Shown one piece after another: positions 44,715 to 56,504 of a stretch of DNA of 64,000 bases. The number at the start of each line of letters is the position of its first letter. Positions within the stretch are counted from its first letter, which is position 1. The translations under genes were made by a program, and so were the position numbers. A model generated the notes under the pieces. It made no database searches and was not told where the DNA came from. It was given only the letters and a program-made list of their open reading frames with translations. The DNA is from Bactrocera neohumeralis (taxonomy: Eukaryota > Arthropoda > Insecta > Diptera > Tephritidae), in NCBI RefSeq assembly GCF_024586455.1, contig NC_065919.1:17168017-17232016 (forward strand). The letters are read 5' to 3'.

Positions 44715-45155
44715 ATTTAATGAATGAGAATATAATGCCAAGCATTTCTCTTCGAGGAGTAAGCGAAGGTGATTTTATAAGTTTTCAACGACTAGTTTAT
44801 GGAGGTAGAATTAACCTAGAATCCCATTGCAAATGCTCTAAAGTTAAACATTTTTTGAACCGAATCTAACTAGTCACAATGGATTTAGTAATTAGGGTTC
44901 CATACGACAGTGCCATATTCCAGTATACTTAGGTCTAATCAAAGTTGTAAAAAGTGTTTCAGTAGCATACGGATCTCTAAATTCTTTAGAACAACGTTTT
45001 ACAGAACCTATAATACATTTTGCTTTCATGAGTGTGGTATCAATATGAAGGCACAAATATTCCATCTTATTAGCCGTCTCAACAAGTTTTCCAAGTGAGA
45101 TCCCTGTTAGGGTTACCCAACTTAACCTCAACTCTAGGTTCACCAGTAAAGCAAA
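44715..45155 (-). mobile_element. CR1/Jockey-group LINE fragment, RT C-terminal part
   Basis: Minus strand. The open stretch 45143-44892 reads ISLGKLVETANKMEYLCLHI, DTTLMKAKCIIGSVKRCSKE and FRDPYATETLFTTLIRPKYT. This matches the conserved segment after the RT core (family: DLGV..D..L.F..HI......KA...LGF..R..K.F.DP....L...L.R..LEY...W). It continues in a degraded form as HCD*LDSVQKMF (family: H...IE..Q..F) near 44880-44850. The upstream RT core is missing. Confidence 0.75.
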
Positions 45156-45159
45156 AAAG

Positions 45160-45760
45160 AATAACGGAATGCTGTTATGTTCACAGTCCCAAACTAGTCA
45201 GATGTCAGTAATCAGCCATATAATTTTGGCCTAGTAATTCTTAACTGCATTCGAGGGCTTCACTGCACTAAATGCTGAATATGAACAGGCAGATGCCATG
45301 AACATTAGCTTAAACTATCATGGAACCTACTTAATGGATATTGCATTTAAACTCCGAGCGTTTTGTACGACATATTACGACATCACCAGCAAAGTATTTG
45401 GTCCTGAGCAATGTGGCTCAAACTAACCTCCTTTGGTCAGATATTACTGTGTAAAAGGAATACCTGACAACCGTGCTACAGATTTAATAAACTTTCGTTT
45501 TCGACGTAAAAGAAAGAGAAAGGCTGAGGCTACTTGCAAATAAGTTGAATAATGCTTCGTACGAAATAAGGTTCCAAATATTAGTGGATCAATACGTTGC
45601 GAACATTTGACGAAGAATTCAAAAGTCGTAACAGAGAATCTGTCATTTGTAGTCTTTTGTTTCTTTTTTTAGCTACACTTTTCAAGAACTAAACAAAAGC
45701 TTACACCTCAGCTCGCTCTGGCAAAGCCTACTTCTGACGGGTGGTTTTCAATGGAGTAAT
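45160..45760. other. Non-coding stretch, nothing recognised
   Basis: AT-rich; may contain upstream LINE sequence too decayed to recognise. Confidence 0.45.
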
Positions 45761-45764
45761 TCTT

Positions 45765-46640
45765 GTTGCGGAGTTTGTCTTTTATTCAGTTTTCTTTAAC
45801 ATTTCATAATGAAGAGACTTACTTCGGAGCAACGGTTGCAAATTATCCAAATTTATTACCTAACTAATTGCTCGGCTTGCTTTGCTTCCAATATTCGACT
45901 AATATCTGGTCCAGCAGAATCGGTTATTCGAGTAACCATGGTTCGGTTTCGCACCACGCTTATTGTAATGGATAATATGCTTCCTCAGAGACACCGTATA
46001 GTGCACACCGAAGACGCTATTGCTGCTGTGAAGTAGAGTATCGCAGGAAACCTGAGTCCATCCATCATCGCGCCTAACATTTGGAGCTGTGTCCATCTGC
46101 TTTGTTCGAGATTTTGCTGAATTATCGTTCTTTCATTGACTTTCATAAAAAAAAACTTTGTTCAGCGATGAAGCTCACGTTTGGTTGAATGGGCTTGTAA
46201 TAATCATCAAAATTTCACTGTTTGCCGTGATGATAAAAGGAATCATTGGTCATAATGTTATATCAGTAATGCTTTTGAACCACGGTTATTCAATTTTTCG
46301 TGCCTGAATTGGAGGATGTTAATGTGGACGACCTTTGGTTCCAAAAAGATGGCGCTACATGCCATACAGCCAGCGAAACAATAAATCTATAGAAGGAAAC
46401 ACTTTTTGATTCCAAGATCGTGCGATTTATCATCGCTGGACTATTTTTTGTAGGGTTATATAAATTCATTTGTCTACGCAGATAAGTCAGAGACGATTGA
46501 CGCCTTGAAAGAGAAGATTCGGCGCATCATTGCTGACGTATGAACCCAATTGCTGTAAAAGTGGTCGAAAATGGGCCTCTCGAATGGAATTTATTCAAGC
46601 CAGCTGTGGCTGGCACTTACCCGAAATAATTTTAAGAAGA
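45765..46640 (+). mobile_element. Basal rosa-like mariner (third lineage), internally deleted
   Basis: Plus strand. The frame from 45809 (MKRLTSEQRLQIIQIYYLTN, then ESVIRVTMVRFRTTLIVMDN and RHRIVHTEDAIAAVK) is the N-terminal DNA-binding region of this group. The linker is deleted. LFSDEAHVWLNGLVIIIKIS near 46158-46210 keeps the first catalytic Asp. DLWFQKDGATCHTASETINL near 46331-46390 keeps the second. The region of the third is frameshifted and degraded, then VYADKSETIDALKEKIRRII near 46474-46530, and WASRMEFIQASCGWHLPEII to 46630 (family C-terminus: W..R......SRG.H..EIIF). Multiple frameshifts and stops. Confidence 0.85.
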
Positions 46641-46644
46641 TATT

Positions 46645-47875
46645 GGCGAAACCTTATCTTTCTTTATATTGTAATAAAGCTAAATTCTGGGTCATAATAT
46701 TAAATTATATTCATTGTATTTCTTCATTGAAACCACATGTCAAAAAAAACACATTTTATATAAAAAGTGAGTGCCTCAGTCTGTTCCAAGCTCTAAGTTT
46801 TGGTCAAAAATATTGTATGGTATACAAGCTTTTAGGCGGCTGGCTGTCTTCCAGGTATTTTGCCGTATGCAGACTGAAATTGTCAACATGTCAAGCGAAA
46901 TTTGTAAATCGTCCGTCTATGGAAATGTTTATTTTTACAATATTTATCCTTTCTTTTCTCCACCCGCACTTAAAGCACTTAAAGCTAAGTTATAGAACTA
47001 GCATACATCATAGATATACTACTACATAGTTACTATATCTACCTAACATATTATTTCTCAAAAATGTCTGCCATTTTGTGACCCTCTCTCTTCGCTTGCC
47101 CTCGGCAGCTTTGTTTATGTTGCAAACTTGACTTGATTTCAATTCATTTGATTCTCTCTTGCCACGACTATCTTATCCTGTACAAATAGAAATATGCAAA
47201 TTAGTTGACGTTGATAGCTTAAAGCTCGATAGGCGATTTGGGCCAAGTGAAAGTTGGCCACTGGAGAGACGGCAGAAATGTGTGGTATATAAAAGAGGTA
47301 TGGTATGGCGAGGCTAGGTAACGGGTACTAAGCCTTAAGGTGTACTTTTCAAAGTATTTGTGTGTATGTGTGGTTGTAGAATATTTCTTACAAAAGCACT
47401 TGCTACTTTGGCTTTGCATATTAAGTTATCCTAACCAATAACTCTTGTATTCAAATTCCACCAAAAAGTTCGATTCAAATGAGCGGTGGCATAAGAATGA
47501 GATGTATTTTGAAGTTTTGAGTGCTTTGAGCTCTTGGCCTAACAATATTATTTGTGCTTAACCATTTGTGAGGTAATAATATTAAGAGAAAAGTTGAGAG
47601 AGGCTTCGATATCGGCAGGTAATAAATTTAGTGTTTGTTGACCTGCTCTTTTTGGGGGTAGTAAAATATGGAGTTTTGAAAGAGAGGCATTTTTAGTGAA
47701 GTACTTCAGATACATGCGATTTATAAATCTGGTTTGGAATTTGCTTAAAAAGTATTTTCGTATTTTGTCAATAGATGTCGTTGCAGTCGTATATCTCCAG
47801 TGCTACCAAATCACAACCATATTTTGTTGGAAAGATGAGAATTTAAGATTCATTTTAAAAAATTAAATTCGGGGA
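46645..47875. other. Non-coding stretch, no gene recognised
   Basis: The 152-codon frame at 46571-47029 begins inside the mariner tail and is out of its frame, so it is chance. A strong TATA-like word (tatataaaag) is at 47286 with no supported gene downstream. Confidence 0.5.
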
Positions 47876-47899
47876 AGTTGAAAAAAGTTGCAGCTGTTC

Positions 47900-48690
47900 A
47901 AAAGTCAGTGAAAATAATGAAGAAATTAGCAGTAATTCTAAATTTTTTGTATAAAAAAGTGAAGAATGCCACGCAATCCACCAATGAAATTTGTGAAGTT
48001 TACAGAGATGATGCTGAATCAGTGCGTGTAACACAACAATGATTCGCTCGCTTCCGTCCAGGAAATTTCAATGTCAAAGACGCACCTCGCTCTGGTCGAC
48101 CTATCGTTGAAAAAGTCGATGAAATTATGGACAAAATTGACCAAGACTATCACTTAAGCAGCCATGACATCGCTAAGGAACTCAACATTCATCATCAAAC
48201 GGTTTTGAACCATTTCCAAAGGCTAGCTACAAAAAGAAGATCGATGTTTGGGTACCACATGAATTGTTTGTGAACAGTTTAATGGACCGAATTAACAACT
48301 GCAATTCTTTGCTGAAACGAAATGAAATTGAACCATTTCTGAAGCGAATGGTAACAGTAAACGAAAAGTGGTTCAAATACGACAATAATGTGCGAAAAAA
48401 ATCATGGTCCAAGCGTGATGAAGCTCAACAAATGGTCGCGAAGCCAGTATTGACGTCTCGAAAGGTCATGCTGAGTGTTTGGTGGGATTGGAAAGGAATC
48501 ATCCATTATGAGCTGCGCCAGCCTGGTCGAACGATTGATTCTACATTTTACTGTCAACAAATGAGGAGATTTGAAGCAAGCAATCGAAAAATACCTTGCA
48601 CCATCGGGCTACCATTTGTTTTGGTGAATGCAGAACTCCCTTAATGAAGTAAAGTTGGCTTCATGACAAGCCCGTGAAAATTACTTGTCG
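47900..48690 (+). mobile_element. DD34D mariner (Mos1/mellifera-like), inactivated
   Basis: Plus strand transposase in three frames. The N-terminal region EVYRDDAESVRVTQQ*FARF ends in SGRPIVEKVDEIMDKIDQDY near 48000-48155, followed by HLSSHDIAKELNIHHQTVLN (helix-turn-helix). Then come KKIDVWVPHELFVNSLMDRI at 48236-48293 and LKRNEIEPFLKRMVTVNEKW FKYDN (family TGDEKW; the first catalytic Asp is Asn here). Then KSWSKRDEAQQMVAKPVLTS, RKVMLSVWWDWKGIIHYELR and QPGRTIDSTFYCQQM. The second and third Asp blocks are missing or unreadable after 48570; a FFAEKP-like C-terminal block is near 48698. Clearly dead. Confidence 0.88.
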
Positions 48691-48694
48691 CAGT

Positions 48695-50645
48695 TTTTCG
48701 CCGAGAAACCAGAAAAGAAAAGAAAGAGTTAAACTTATAGTGAACCTTCATGCGAACAAAGCAATACTGAGGTCATGTGACTTCTGGATCCAGCGAAAAA
48801 GAGTATCTGTTGCTTATATTTATGTTTGGTTGAGCTTTTACTTCCAACTTTATTTGCATGTCTTCTTATTACCCAAAGAACTGGAGCCTTAGAAAGGTTA
48901 AGTCGATACGTGAGATTGTTTTTTCGTCAGCTGTAGAAAAATAATAACTGTTACAAAAAAGTCTTGGATTCTGCTCAGAAACTGATAGCGAGTCTTCGCC
49001 AATCATTATTACAAGACTGTGGTCGCTACTGGTTTGTTCTATAATTGTTGAGTTCAACATGACCGTTGCGTATCATTGCCCATAATTTCATATTCGATAG
49101 ATCTGTCGATCTGTAAATCCCACTTTTCCATCTTCGTTTAACCTCTACACATAAACTATATGAAGGAACGGCACAGAAAATTATTAATATGACATAGATA
49201 CATACATACAAACATATACCCAACTTCGAGAGAACTATCAACTGCTTATTGTTGCCACTCGGCAACATTCATTATTCACCATAGTTTCTTCTTGTCAGCG
49301 AGCAATCACTGTATTCACTTTAATTGAGCTACTTTCATGTCATTGCCTGTCATTTTCTGCGCCATTTTGCATAACTACATAAAGGACTAAGTTGAGACAG
49401 CGACGTCTATGCAATTGCGAAGCAGGAAGAAAAACGAGAAAAATATATCAACTAAGCAGTGACAACACTTTTTGTTGCTGTGCCAGCATTTTGGGAGTAC
49501 TCGTCGTGTGACATAACTCATTAATCACTTTGCAAGAGAGCGCTATGTAGTATGTGATATCTAATCCCTTAGTGGAGGCGAAAAGGCAGAGGTGTACCAG
49601 AAGATGGTAAAGATAGGGTGTTAGAGACCTTTTTTGTACTTTTTTGTAGTGATAGAATGGTTTTTGTAAAAAAGGAGTAGTCATTCTTTTAGGTTAAGAG
49701 ACTCCTCAAACAATATATCAAAATATCGATACCTTACACACAACATCTCTCTGGGAAAGCGCTTGTGTAATCCCTCCGTATATTTTTGGGCATTTTAGTG
49801 CTTTTGTATAAAGCTTGGATTATTTTCCTACTAAAAGATTTCGGCACCAAGACCTCAAAGTTACTTCCTTTATGCAATATTTTGTAGTTAATCCCATTTC
49901 ATTTTTTTCGATGCGCCACTGTCTGCATGTCCTTATGCTGTTGCTCCCTCCAGTATACCAGGATAGAGTGCATATAAATTGAATATTATGAAATTTGATT
50001 ATTTTTTTTTATTTTTGCATTTGCAAAATAGTAACAGCAACAAAAGTGACTGAATAGGATTTGTTTTCTGCTCTGTAGTCAACCTTCTTTCTGTATTACG
50101 ATTCATAGAGGGGAGTTCAAAAAGTTGAAAGGGACAGTTATTAAGTCCTTTGATAGTGTTTTAATTATGCGAATGTTATATGAGTATGAAGGCAGAAAAG
50201 CGATTAGTTGTTAATTTTTTTCTTCTAAAGAAATTAATTCTTTTGTTCATCGTATGACGGCCATGCCCTGTGTCTATGGATTATATGTTACCAAGTCTGT
50301 AATCTTTATCACCAGAGGTTGTACTTCTCTACATTCGAGTTTTTACTCTTACGCTGTGCATTGTAAAAAAAAGTAGGGGCATACTTGTGAGTCTGTTTCA
50401 TAAAATGTTTCTGCCATTCATCTGATTCCTCCAAAAATTGATTTACTGTTTGGTTTTGCCACATATTAGGTAAGATTAAGCGGTCATTCCTGGTAAAGGA
50501 ACCTCAGTTGAACTGCTTAGAACTTCGGTCCGTTTATGGTATACAAAACTCCTGCATATAATTGATCATAAAATCATCAACAAACGACAAAGCGCTTTAA
50601 CTGTCGAGATGTTTCTACCTCAGTCTTGCGAGAACTGGAACACGG
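48695..50645. other. Non-coding stretch, no gene recognised
   Basis: AT-rich; no domain on either strand. Short open frames only. Confidence 0.5.
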
Positions 50646-50649
50646 AGGA

Positions 50650-51090
50650 GAAAGAGCCTAGCTCAACGTCTTCCTATTACCAATACGACAACATATAGTA
50701 AGAACTCCAACGATTACGGCAAGATGAACTTTACTAAGGCCAAGTAGTTGAGTGAAACTCCGGCATTTTGCAACGGCCAAAACATGACAAACGCTCGCGA
50801 ATTGCATAGGTCCAGGGCTAGAAAACAAGATGACAACGGAGCACTGGTTCGCACTTCGATGTAAGCGGGATAAATGTGCCGTCTCTTGTCCGCTTATCAC
50901 TTTGTAGTTTCCAAGTATTTCACTATAACGAGGCACACAAACGAGAATGAAAGAGGCTAACTTGGAACTTTTGGCAAAAGAAAATATGTACGTAACCCCA
51001 GCAGAGCTTATTGTAGGACAACTAGGTAGAGCAACTAAATCTTCAAGACCCAAAAGTTGCAATTTCAGCATATCGGATGAATGATAATTG
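50650..51090 (-). mobile_element. I/R1-group LINE fragment, end of RNase H and C-terminal domain
   Basis: Minus strand. FILVCVPRYSEILGNYK near 50905-50955 corresponds to the RNase H end (family: VWVPGH.GI.GN.KADELAR). A shift then gives RDGTFIPLTSKCEPV near 50845-50890 and FLALDLCNSRAFVMF near 50775-50820. KVHLAVIVGVLTICC near 50680-50730 corresponds to the family block L.M.VG.LTGHC. The 137-codon open frame on this strand runs through it but is not in the element's frame throughout. Moderately confident from motif order. Confidence 0.6.
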
Positions 51091-51094
51091 GGTA

Positions 51095-52075
51095 TTTCTC
51101 GTTCTTTGAGTTTGTCAAGCTTGATTGGTGGATTGGTTATCTAGGTACATGTCTTTCAAAAGCGCTAAGACGCTGAGGTCTGGTTCAACTACGCTTCGGA
51201 GCTCGCTAAATAGAAATGCCTAGCTTTTGTAGGGAGAGAAATCAGTTCAGAAAAGAAAACTCCAGTGCCTTTTCGAACTCCCCCTCCTTATAGGCGTACA
51301 TCCTAAAAGCTGCTGCAATTCTTATTTTGCACTTCATTTGTTGGAATTTCGTTATTGTTGTTGTTGGTATCATTGTCAGCAAACTTGTTTTGTGTCGCTG
51401 TGCTTTTGTAAACACTTTGAAGTCAATCGCTTGTCTTGACAACAGTACCGGATGGGGCAAGGACGACAGTAATAACAGCAACAACAATAACGCGTGCTGA
51501 CAGTTGCCAGGCGTCTTGCTGCAACGCTCATTTCAGCATTCGGGTTGTTGCTTCATTCATTCATTTATTCTTGCAGTCGTCCGGCACACTGTCTTTATGT
51601 TTGCCACGTTCCACGTCTGCTGTTGTTGTAATTGTTGTGCTTCCTTCTTTGTGCACAAATTGTAAACAAGAAAATTATGCAAATCGCAATGAAGGCATGA
51701 ACAATGAAAAATAGCAAGAAATTGCATTCATCCATTGTTTGTCTGATGATCTTGCTCAACTCTCTCTGCCCCGCGGGCTCATCGAGTAACGCCTCGTCGC
51801 TTGCAATATTTTCTTTCACTTGCTAAGTGTGATGTAAACAATTACAAAGCATAAATTAGGTTTCATTATGGAAATATAATGCTAAATATATGAAAATAGT
51901 TATATAATAAGCAAGCAGTCAAAATTTTTGCGAGGTGAAGAGTGAGTAGCTACCGGATGGAACTAATGAGAACATACGAGCGAGTCACAATGTATTTTTT
52001 GTTCTACACATTGTGCAATTACTGCAAACTTTCTCTTTCTCTTTCAAAAAATGAGTATTTTCAAGCCAATTTCTT
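51095..52075. other. Non-coding stretch, no gene recognised
   Basis: Contains GTT/CAA simple sequence near 51350-51370 and 51475-51492, and gttgttgtaattgttg near 51620. No domain. Confidence 0.5.
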
Positions 52076-52079
52076 AGCA

Positions 52080-53300
52080 GGTGTATTGAAAAGTCCTGAC
52101 CTGACACACAGATGACGCTACTAGCAATAACTCCATATGATTTTTAGTCAGCCCTAACCTTTAAAAGGCGCGCGTACAAATTAAACAGCTGTCGGATCAT
52201 TTCTTAGTGAATTATTGCATTTTGAGTAAAGCAACTTTTGTTGGTGTGAAAAAAATTGATAAAAAAAGAATTTCCTGTGTTGATAAAATATTGCTTTTTG
52301 AAAGAAAAAAATACAGTTGAAGCAAAAACGTGGCTCGATAACAACCTTCTGGACACTGCCTTAGGAATATCAATCATCAAGGACTGGTATGCTAATTTTA
52401 GACGTGGTGAAATGAGCTCCGAAGACGGTGAACGCAGTGGACGCCCATAAGACATTGTTACTGAAGAAAACATCAAAAAAGTCGACACTATGATTTTGGA
52501 TGACCGTAAAGTGAAGTGGTTCGAGATAGCAGTGACTCTAAAGATATCAACTGAATGTATACAACAACACATTAACGAATATTTGCTCACTTTTGACCAA
52601 AACCAACGATGAGTTGATCATTCGGAGCAATGTTTGAAGATGTTCAAGTGAAAATAAGCAGAGTTTTTGCCTCGATATGTGCCAATGGATGAAACATGGC
52701 TCCATCATTTCACTCCGAAGTCCAATCAGCAGTCATACGAGTATACTATGAACCCGCTCCAAAGTGTGGTAAAAACGCAACAGTCGCCTAGCAAGGTTAT
52801 GGCGTTTGTATTTTGAGATGCGTATGTAATAATTTTGACTGACTTTCTTAAAAAAGGAACGACCATCTACAAAGACGATTACACAGCGTTATTGAACCGT
52901 TTGAAGGATAAAATCGTCGAAAAAGGACCGCATTTGAAGAAAAAGAAAGTGCTATTTCACCAAGTCAAAGCAATTTGTCACTAGTCAGTGAAAACGATGG
53001 CAAAAATCTATGAATTCGGCTTCGAATTATTTTCGCCTCCACCGTATTCTTCAGATCTGGACGCCAGCGATTATTTCCTGTTCTCAGATCTCAAAATAAT
53101 GCTCGCTGGGAAGAGATTTTCGTGGAATGAAGAGGTGATCGCTGAAACTGAGGCTTATTTTGAAGGAAAGGGCAAATCGTGCTATTAAAATGGTATTGGA
53201 AAATCAAATCCAGGTGCAATTAACGAAGCTTATTTCAAAAAAAAAAAAAAAAAACGATCTTCAAAACTGTCATATCTTATAAATGTTCGAGAAAACATTT
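52080..53300 (+). mobile_element. DD34D-type mariner, nearly full-length, inactivated
   Basis: Plus strand. The 5' end gtgtattgaaaagtcctgac at 52081 resembles mariner terminal repeats. Transposase blocks: LKEKNTVEAKTWLDNNLLDT, IIKDWYANFRRGEMSSEDGE and RSGRP* at 52290-52450; IKKVDTMILDDRKVKWFEIA near 52470-52530; VPMDETWLHHFTPKSNQQSY near 52680-52740 (first Asp kept); VVKTQQSPSKVMAFVF*DAY; and DDYTALLNRLKDKIVEKGPH LKKKKVLFHQVKAICH near 52870-52985. The second Asp block, normally HQDNAPCH, reads HQVKAICH, so it is lost. Then come KTMAKIYEFGFELFSPPPYS and SDLDASDYFLFSDLKIMLAG (third Asp kept) to about 53160. An A18 tract is at 53238-53255. It is the best whole-length template for the copies at 18.6, 33.0 and 42.1 kb. 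Confidence 0.9.
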
Positions 53301-53304
53301 ATCC

Positions 53305-55855
53305 AAAGTTGCTGACAACAAAGGATCCCATTTTTAGATGATCTCGTGCTTATAGCTCTTTTCGTCAAGTTAGGTTAAGTAATGTCGTATTGGACTGATA
53401 TGTGTCCTTTGTGTTGCGCAAATACTAGTTCAAGTGCATCACCTTATAGATGGATTAAACGTTTGGAGCTCACCACAAATTTATTAGAGCGGTAAATATC
53501 AATCCCAGCAACTTCGTTAGGTTCGCCAAATTTGTGTCTACCGCGATATTTCAATTATAGTCTGGAAAACCCGACAGTAGAGGAGGACGTAACAAGAAGA
53601 TTCCATCTCGGCTTCCATCCATACACCTTGGGCAAAAAGCGTCCGTCAAAATATTTAGTCACACCGATTGTACACCTGTTAGACAGCGTTCAGTCAGTCC
53701 TACAATTGCGGTGAGATTTACTTTGCTAAGTCCATGTAGTTCGAAGGACTTCGTACGGTTTATTTCGGAACAGAAGGTTTTCACACTCGCACAAGTTTTG
53801 ATTGATGAGCTAGCTAAAACGCAAAAGTATATCACAAAACCGACTCGCTTTCAATTGGACGAAATTTGAGTAGGGACGTCCTCACTATCTGGAAAAAGCT
53901 TGAAGCTTTTGCTAATGAACTTTTGTATATTTTGACTACCCAAACACACACATCCTTCATTTAGTCTGCACTTCGGCGCTCTGTATCTACCACGAGCTTG
54001 ATGCAGCCATCTCCGCTTGAAAGACGCTACAGTCATCCGGTGGCCTGAATGGACAGCTTCTGACAGAAGACTCCGACTCATACCTGCTCCCGTATTTTCG
54101 ATCCTACGAGGAAAAGATTCACTGTACGTCTTTGCCTCGTCCATAAATCCCTCTCAGCTAAGTGTGCAAGAAGGAGACCCCAGAAAAAGGTTCCACGTTG
54201 CAGTAATCTAAATCATAAGGAATGTAATCGATGTATTCAAGAATTTAAGTGAGTGCAGGCAAACGACACATTCTGAAAAATTACAACAGCTGAAAATTTT
54301 AAGTAATGGGGCCAGTTGACAACCTTTTCACTACCAAAAGATAAGGGACTCAAAAAACCAGTTCTAGAAAAATAGAATTATTCAGTTGGACACTTGTAAT
54401 CGTATATCATAAATAAATTCAAAAAATCATTTCCTTATAAACAAAAAGTTAATCCAGCTCAAACGGATTGAATTCTTACCCTTTTAATGTAATCGTATAT
54501 CATAGCTTTGGAAGATGTATTTCTGTGAAGACTGCCGTTTGTATTATTGAAGATTTACTTGCAATCTAGGAAGGGTATTTGAACCGTATCTAAGTAATGC
54601 TATGTACTGTGACCATTTGTCAAGCGTTGATGCCAGCGTTTAGTGGTTCTGCCAAGAGGAAACTCGTCCTCAGCTGATTTGCCCTGGGTGTGTACTGGAT
54701 GCTCAGCTGATCAAGCTCTAAATTACATAGTTACCTATAAACTCGTGCTACTACCGACAGCTGTTGCCACGTTTACTTTCAAAACTAGAGAATCTGCATT
54801 CAAGATTTTTTTGTTTTGAATATACCACTGCCTCTCCGATGTCACTCCCCCCTGAATTCCGGGTTCCTTTAAGAAGTTCACTAAAAATTTGCAAATCCAT
54901 CGAACCATCACTTCATTAATCCAGCATAAGATGGACGAAATTGCAGCTTAAAATATTAGCATAAATCTCTGTGAGGGGCGTAGGTGGGGCAAGGCAGAAA
55001 TGTATACCAAAAAGATTTGATAAACCGAAGCAACATGAGACCTCTGGCGTTCGCCACTCAACTACAGTGATTTCGTGCGTCAACTGAATTTATTATCGAG
55101 CCTAACTAAGTGACTTCCATTTCTTCAGCCAACCGTCATTTAATAGCTTAACATTGAGCGACAGATAGCCGCTCAAAACGAGCCGCTGCAGCGAGTCAAT
55201 TGCGTGCGGCCTAAATGGATGGAATTGTTTTCGAGAATTAATTTGCATACGTATTTTGAGTTGTGCTGTGCTGCTGGTTTTCAAAAGCTTTTAAGGCTCA
55301 AATTTATATTCTTTAAAATTCTTATTATATTTCACAATTTCTGCTTGCCGTTTTTTCCGCGTCCTTGCAAGTCAGCCATAATTTGTCTCAAATGCATGAA
55401 AATGAATGGCGTTGCGTATATCACGTTGCTGTTGTTGTTGTTGCTCTTTTTAAAATTTGTTGTAATTTTTTTATGTTGTATTTGTATTTTGTATTTTAAA
55501 ATGGTATTTTTTCTCCGAGTCCGTGTTGTTATTGCCCAAGTGGCGCTATTACCGGCTTAAGCATTGATATACGAGCGCCCAATGTTGCGGCAGCTGTCGG
55601 CGGCTGTTGGCTGTCGGTCGAATTAAATCCCACAATAGCGCATAAAAATGATAAGTGGCCATGAGTTGCATCAGCAGTTGTTGTGAGTAGGCATGCAAGC
55701 ATTTACTATTTGTATGTGTGTGTGTGTGTATGCAAGTGTGTTCGCGGTTGGTGAGTCGGCAGCGCTGGGAGTTGCCAGTTTTATAAATATGTTTCATTTT
55801 TTAAACCCACCAAATTGCAAAGGATAAACTGGGCAAATGACAAAAGCACTATTGT
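53305..55855. other. Non-coding stretch, possible LINE 3' UTR remnants
   Basis: No domain recognised. The words gttaggttaagt at 53370 and tgtcctttgtgttgc at 53405 resemble the 3' UTR style of I/R1-type LINEs (compare 15.11-15.17 kb), and 53.55-54.2 kb has a similar composition, but I cannot prove it. (GTT)n sequence is at 55425-55445 and (GT)n at 55715-55730. Confidence 0.4.
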
Positions 55856-55859
55856 GATA

Positions 55860-56062
55860 CTCGCGCAAGTGAAACAAGCCCTGTAGGAATAATTTGTCAG
55901 AAACGATTCTTCTACATATGGCTCAAGCAGCTCACGACTTCCGGTGTTAGACCAAATATACTCTGGGTAGCCACAGAACATTCGTGAGAAGGTGAAGGAT
56001 ATTTGGCACCCGCCACGTAAAAAACGCCCCCAATGAAAAGATAATAACAGCCTCGGATGAGA
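55860..56062 (+). mobile_element. RTE LINE 5' leader, orphan fragment
   Basis: Plus strand. The words gtcagaaacgatt, acatatggctcaagcagctc, actctgggtagcc and cattcgtgagaagg match the leader of the copies at 6.0, 20.4 and 58.4 kb. The following acccgccacgtaaaaaacgc and cagcctcgg match the leader part of the 23.2-kb copy. No coding part follows; the sequence continues directly into a Helitron-like remnant. Confidence 0.75.
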
Positions 56063-56067
56063 GATAT

Positions 56068-56500
56068 TGATCTATATACATATATTTAAATGATCAGGAT
56101 GACGAGCCGAGTTGAAATTATAGTAGCTGTCTGTCCATTCGTTTTGCTGTCTGCCTGTGCAAGCAGTAACTTGTGTAAAAATGGAAATATCGTAATGCAA
56201 CTTGGTACATGTGATCCTGAGGAGGTCAACTTCGTAGAATGGGGGTAATCGGACTACTGACCCGACCACCAAATGCCATTAAACGAAATCTTATAAAGAG
56301 CCATAACGAAGCTCCACAAAAGTAAACAAAACTAAGGGCCTCTGCAGTTTGAATTTTTTTGAAAAAATGGGTGCGGTCCCGCTCTCCAAGGGATTCAATG
56401 TACATATCTACTAAATCCCTAAAGCTATAACAACCAAATTCGCTTAAGACAAATATTTTTGGCAAATATCGGTTAAACTGTCGGATATATTATTGAAACT
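56068..56500 (+). mobile_element. Helitron-like repeat A, decayed fragment
   Basis: Shares with the complete element at 42.3 kb: gatcaggatgacgag and gttgaaat followed by a tgtctgtcc tract, gtgcaagcagtaacttg, aacttggtacatg, ggtaatcggac, a ccacca-aatgcc region (ccacgcccacaaa in the complete copy), ccataacgaagc and gtacatatct. The 5' and 3' hairpin ends are missing. It is clearly more diverged than the 42.3-kb copy. Confidence 0.65.
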
Positions 56501-56504
56501 AAAG

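Noticed and set aside
46571..47029. 152-codon open frame
   Set aside because: Starts inside the mariner C-terminal region in the wrong frame and continues into AT-rich sequence; chance ORF.
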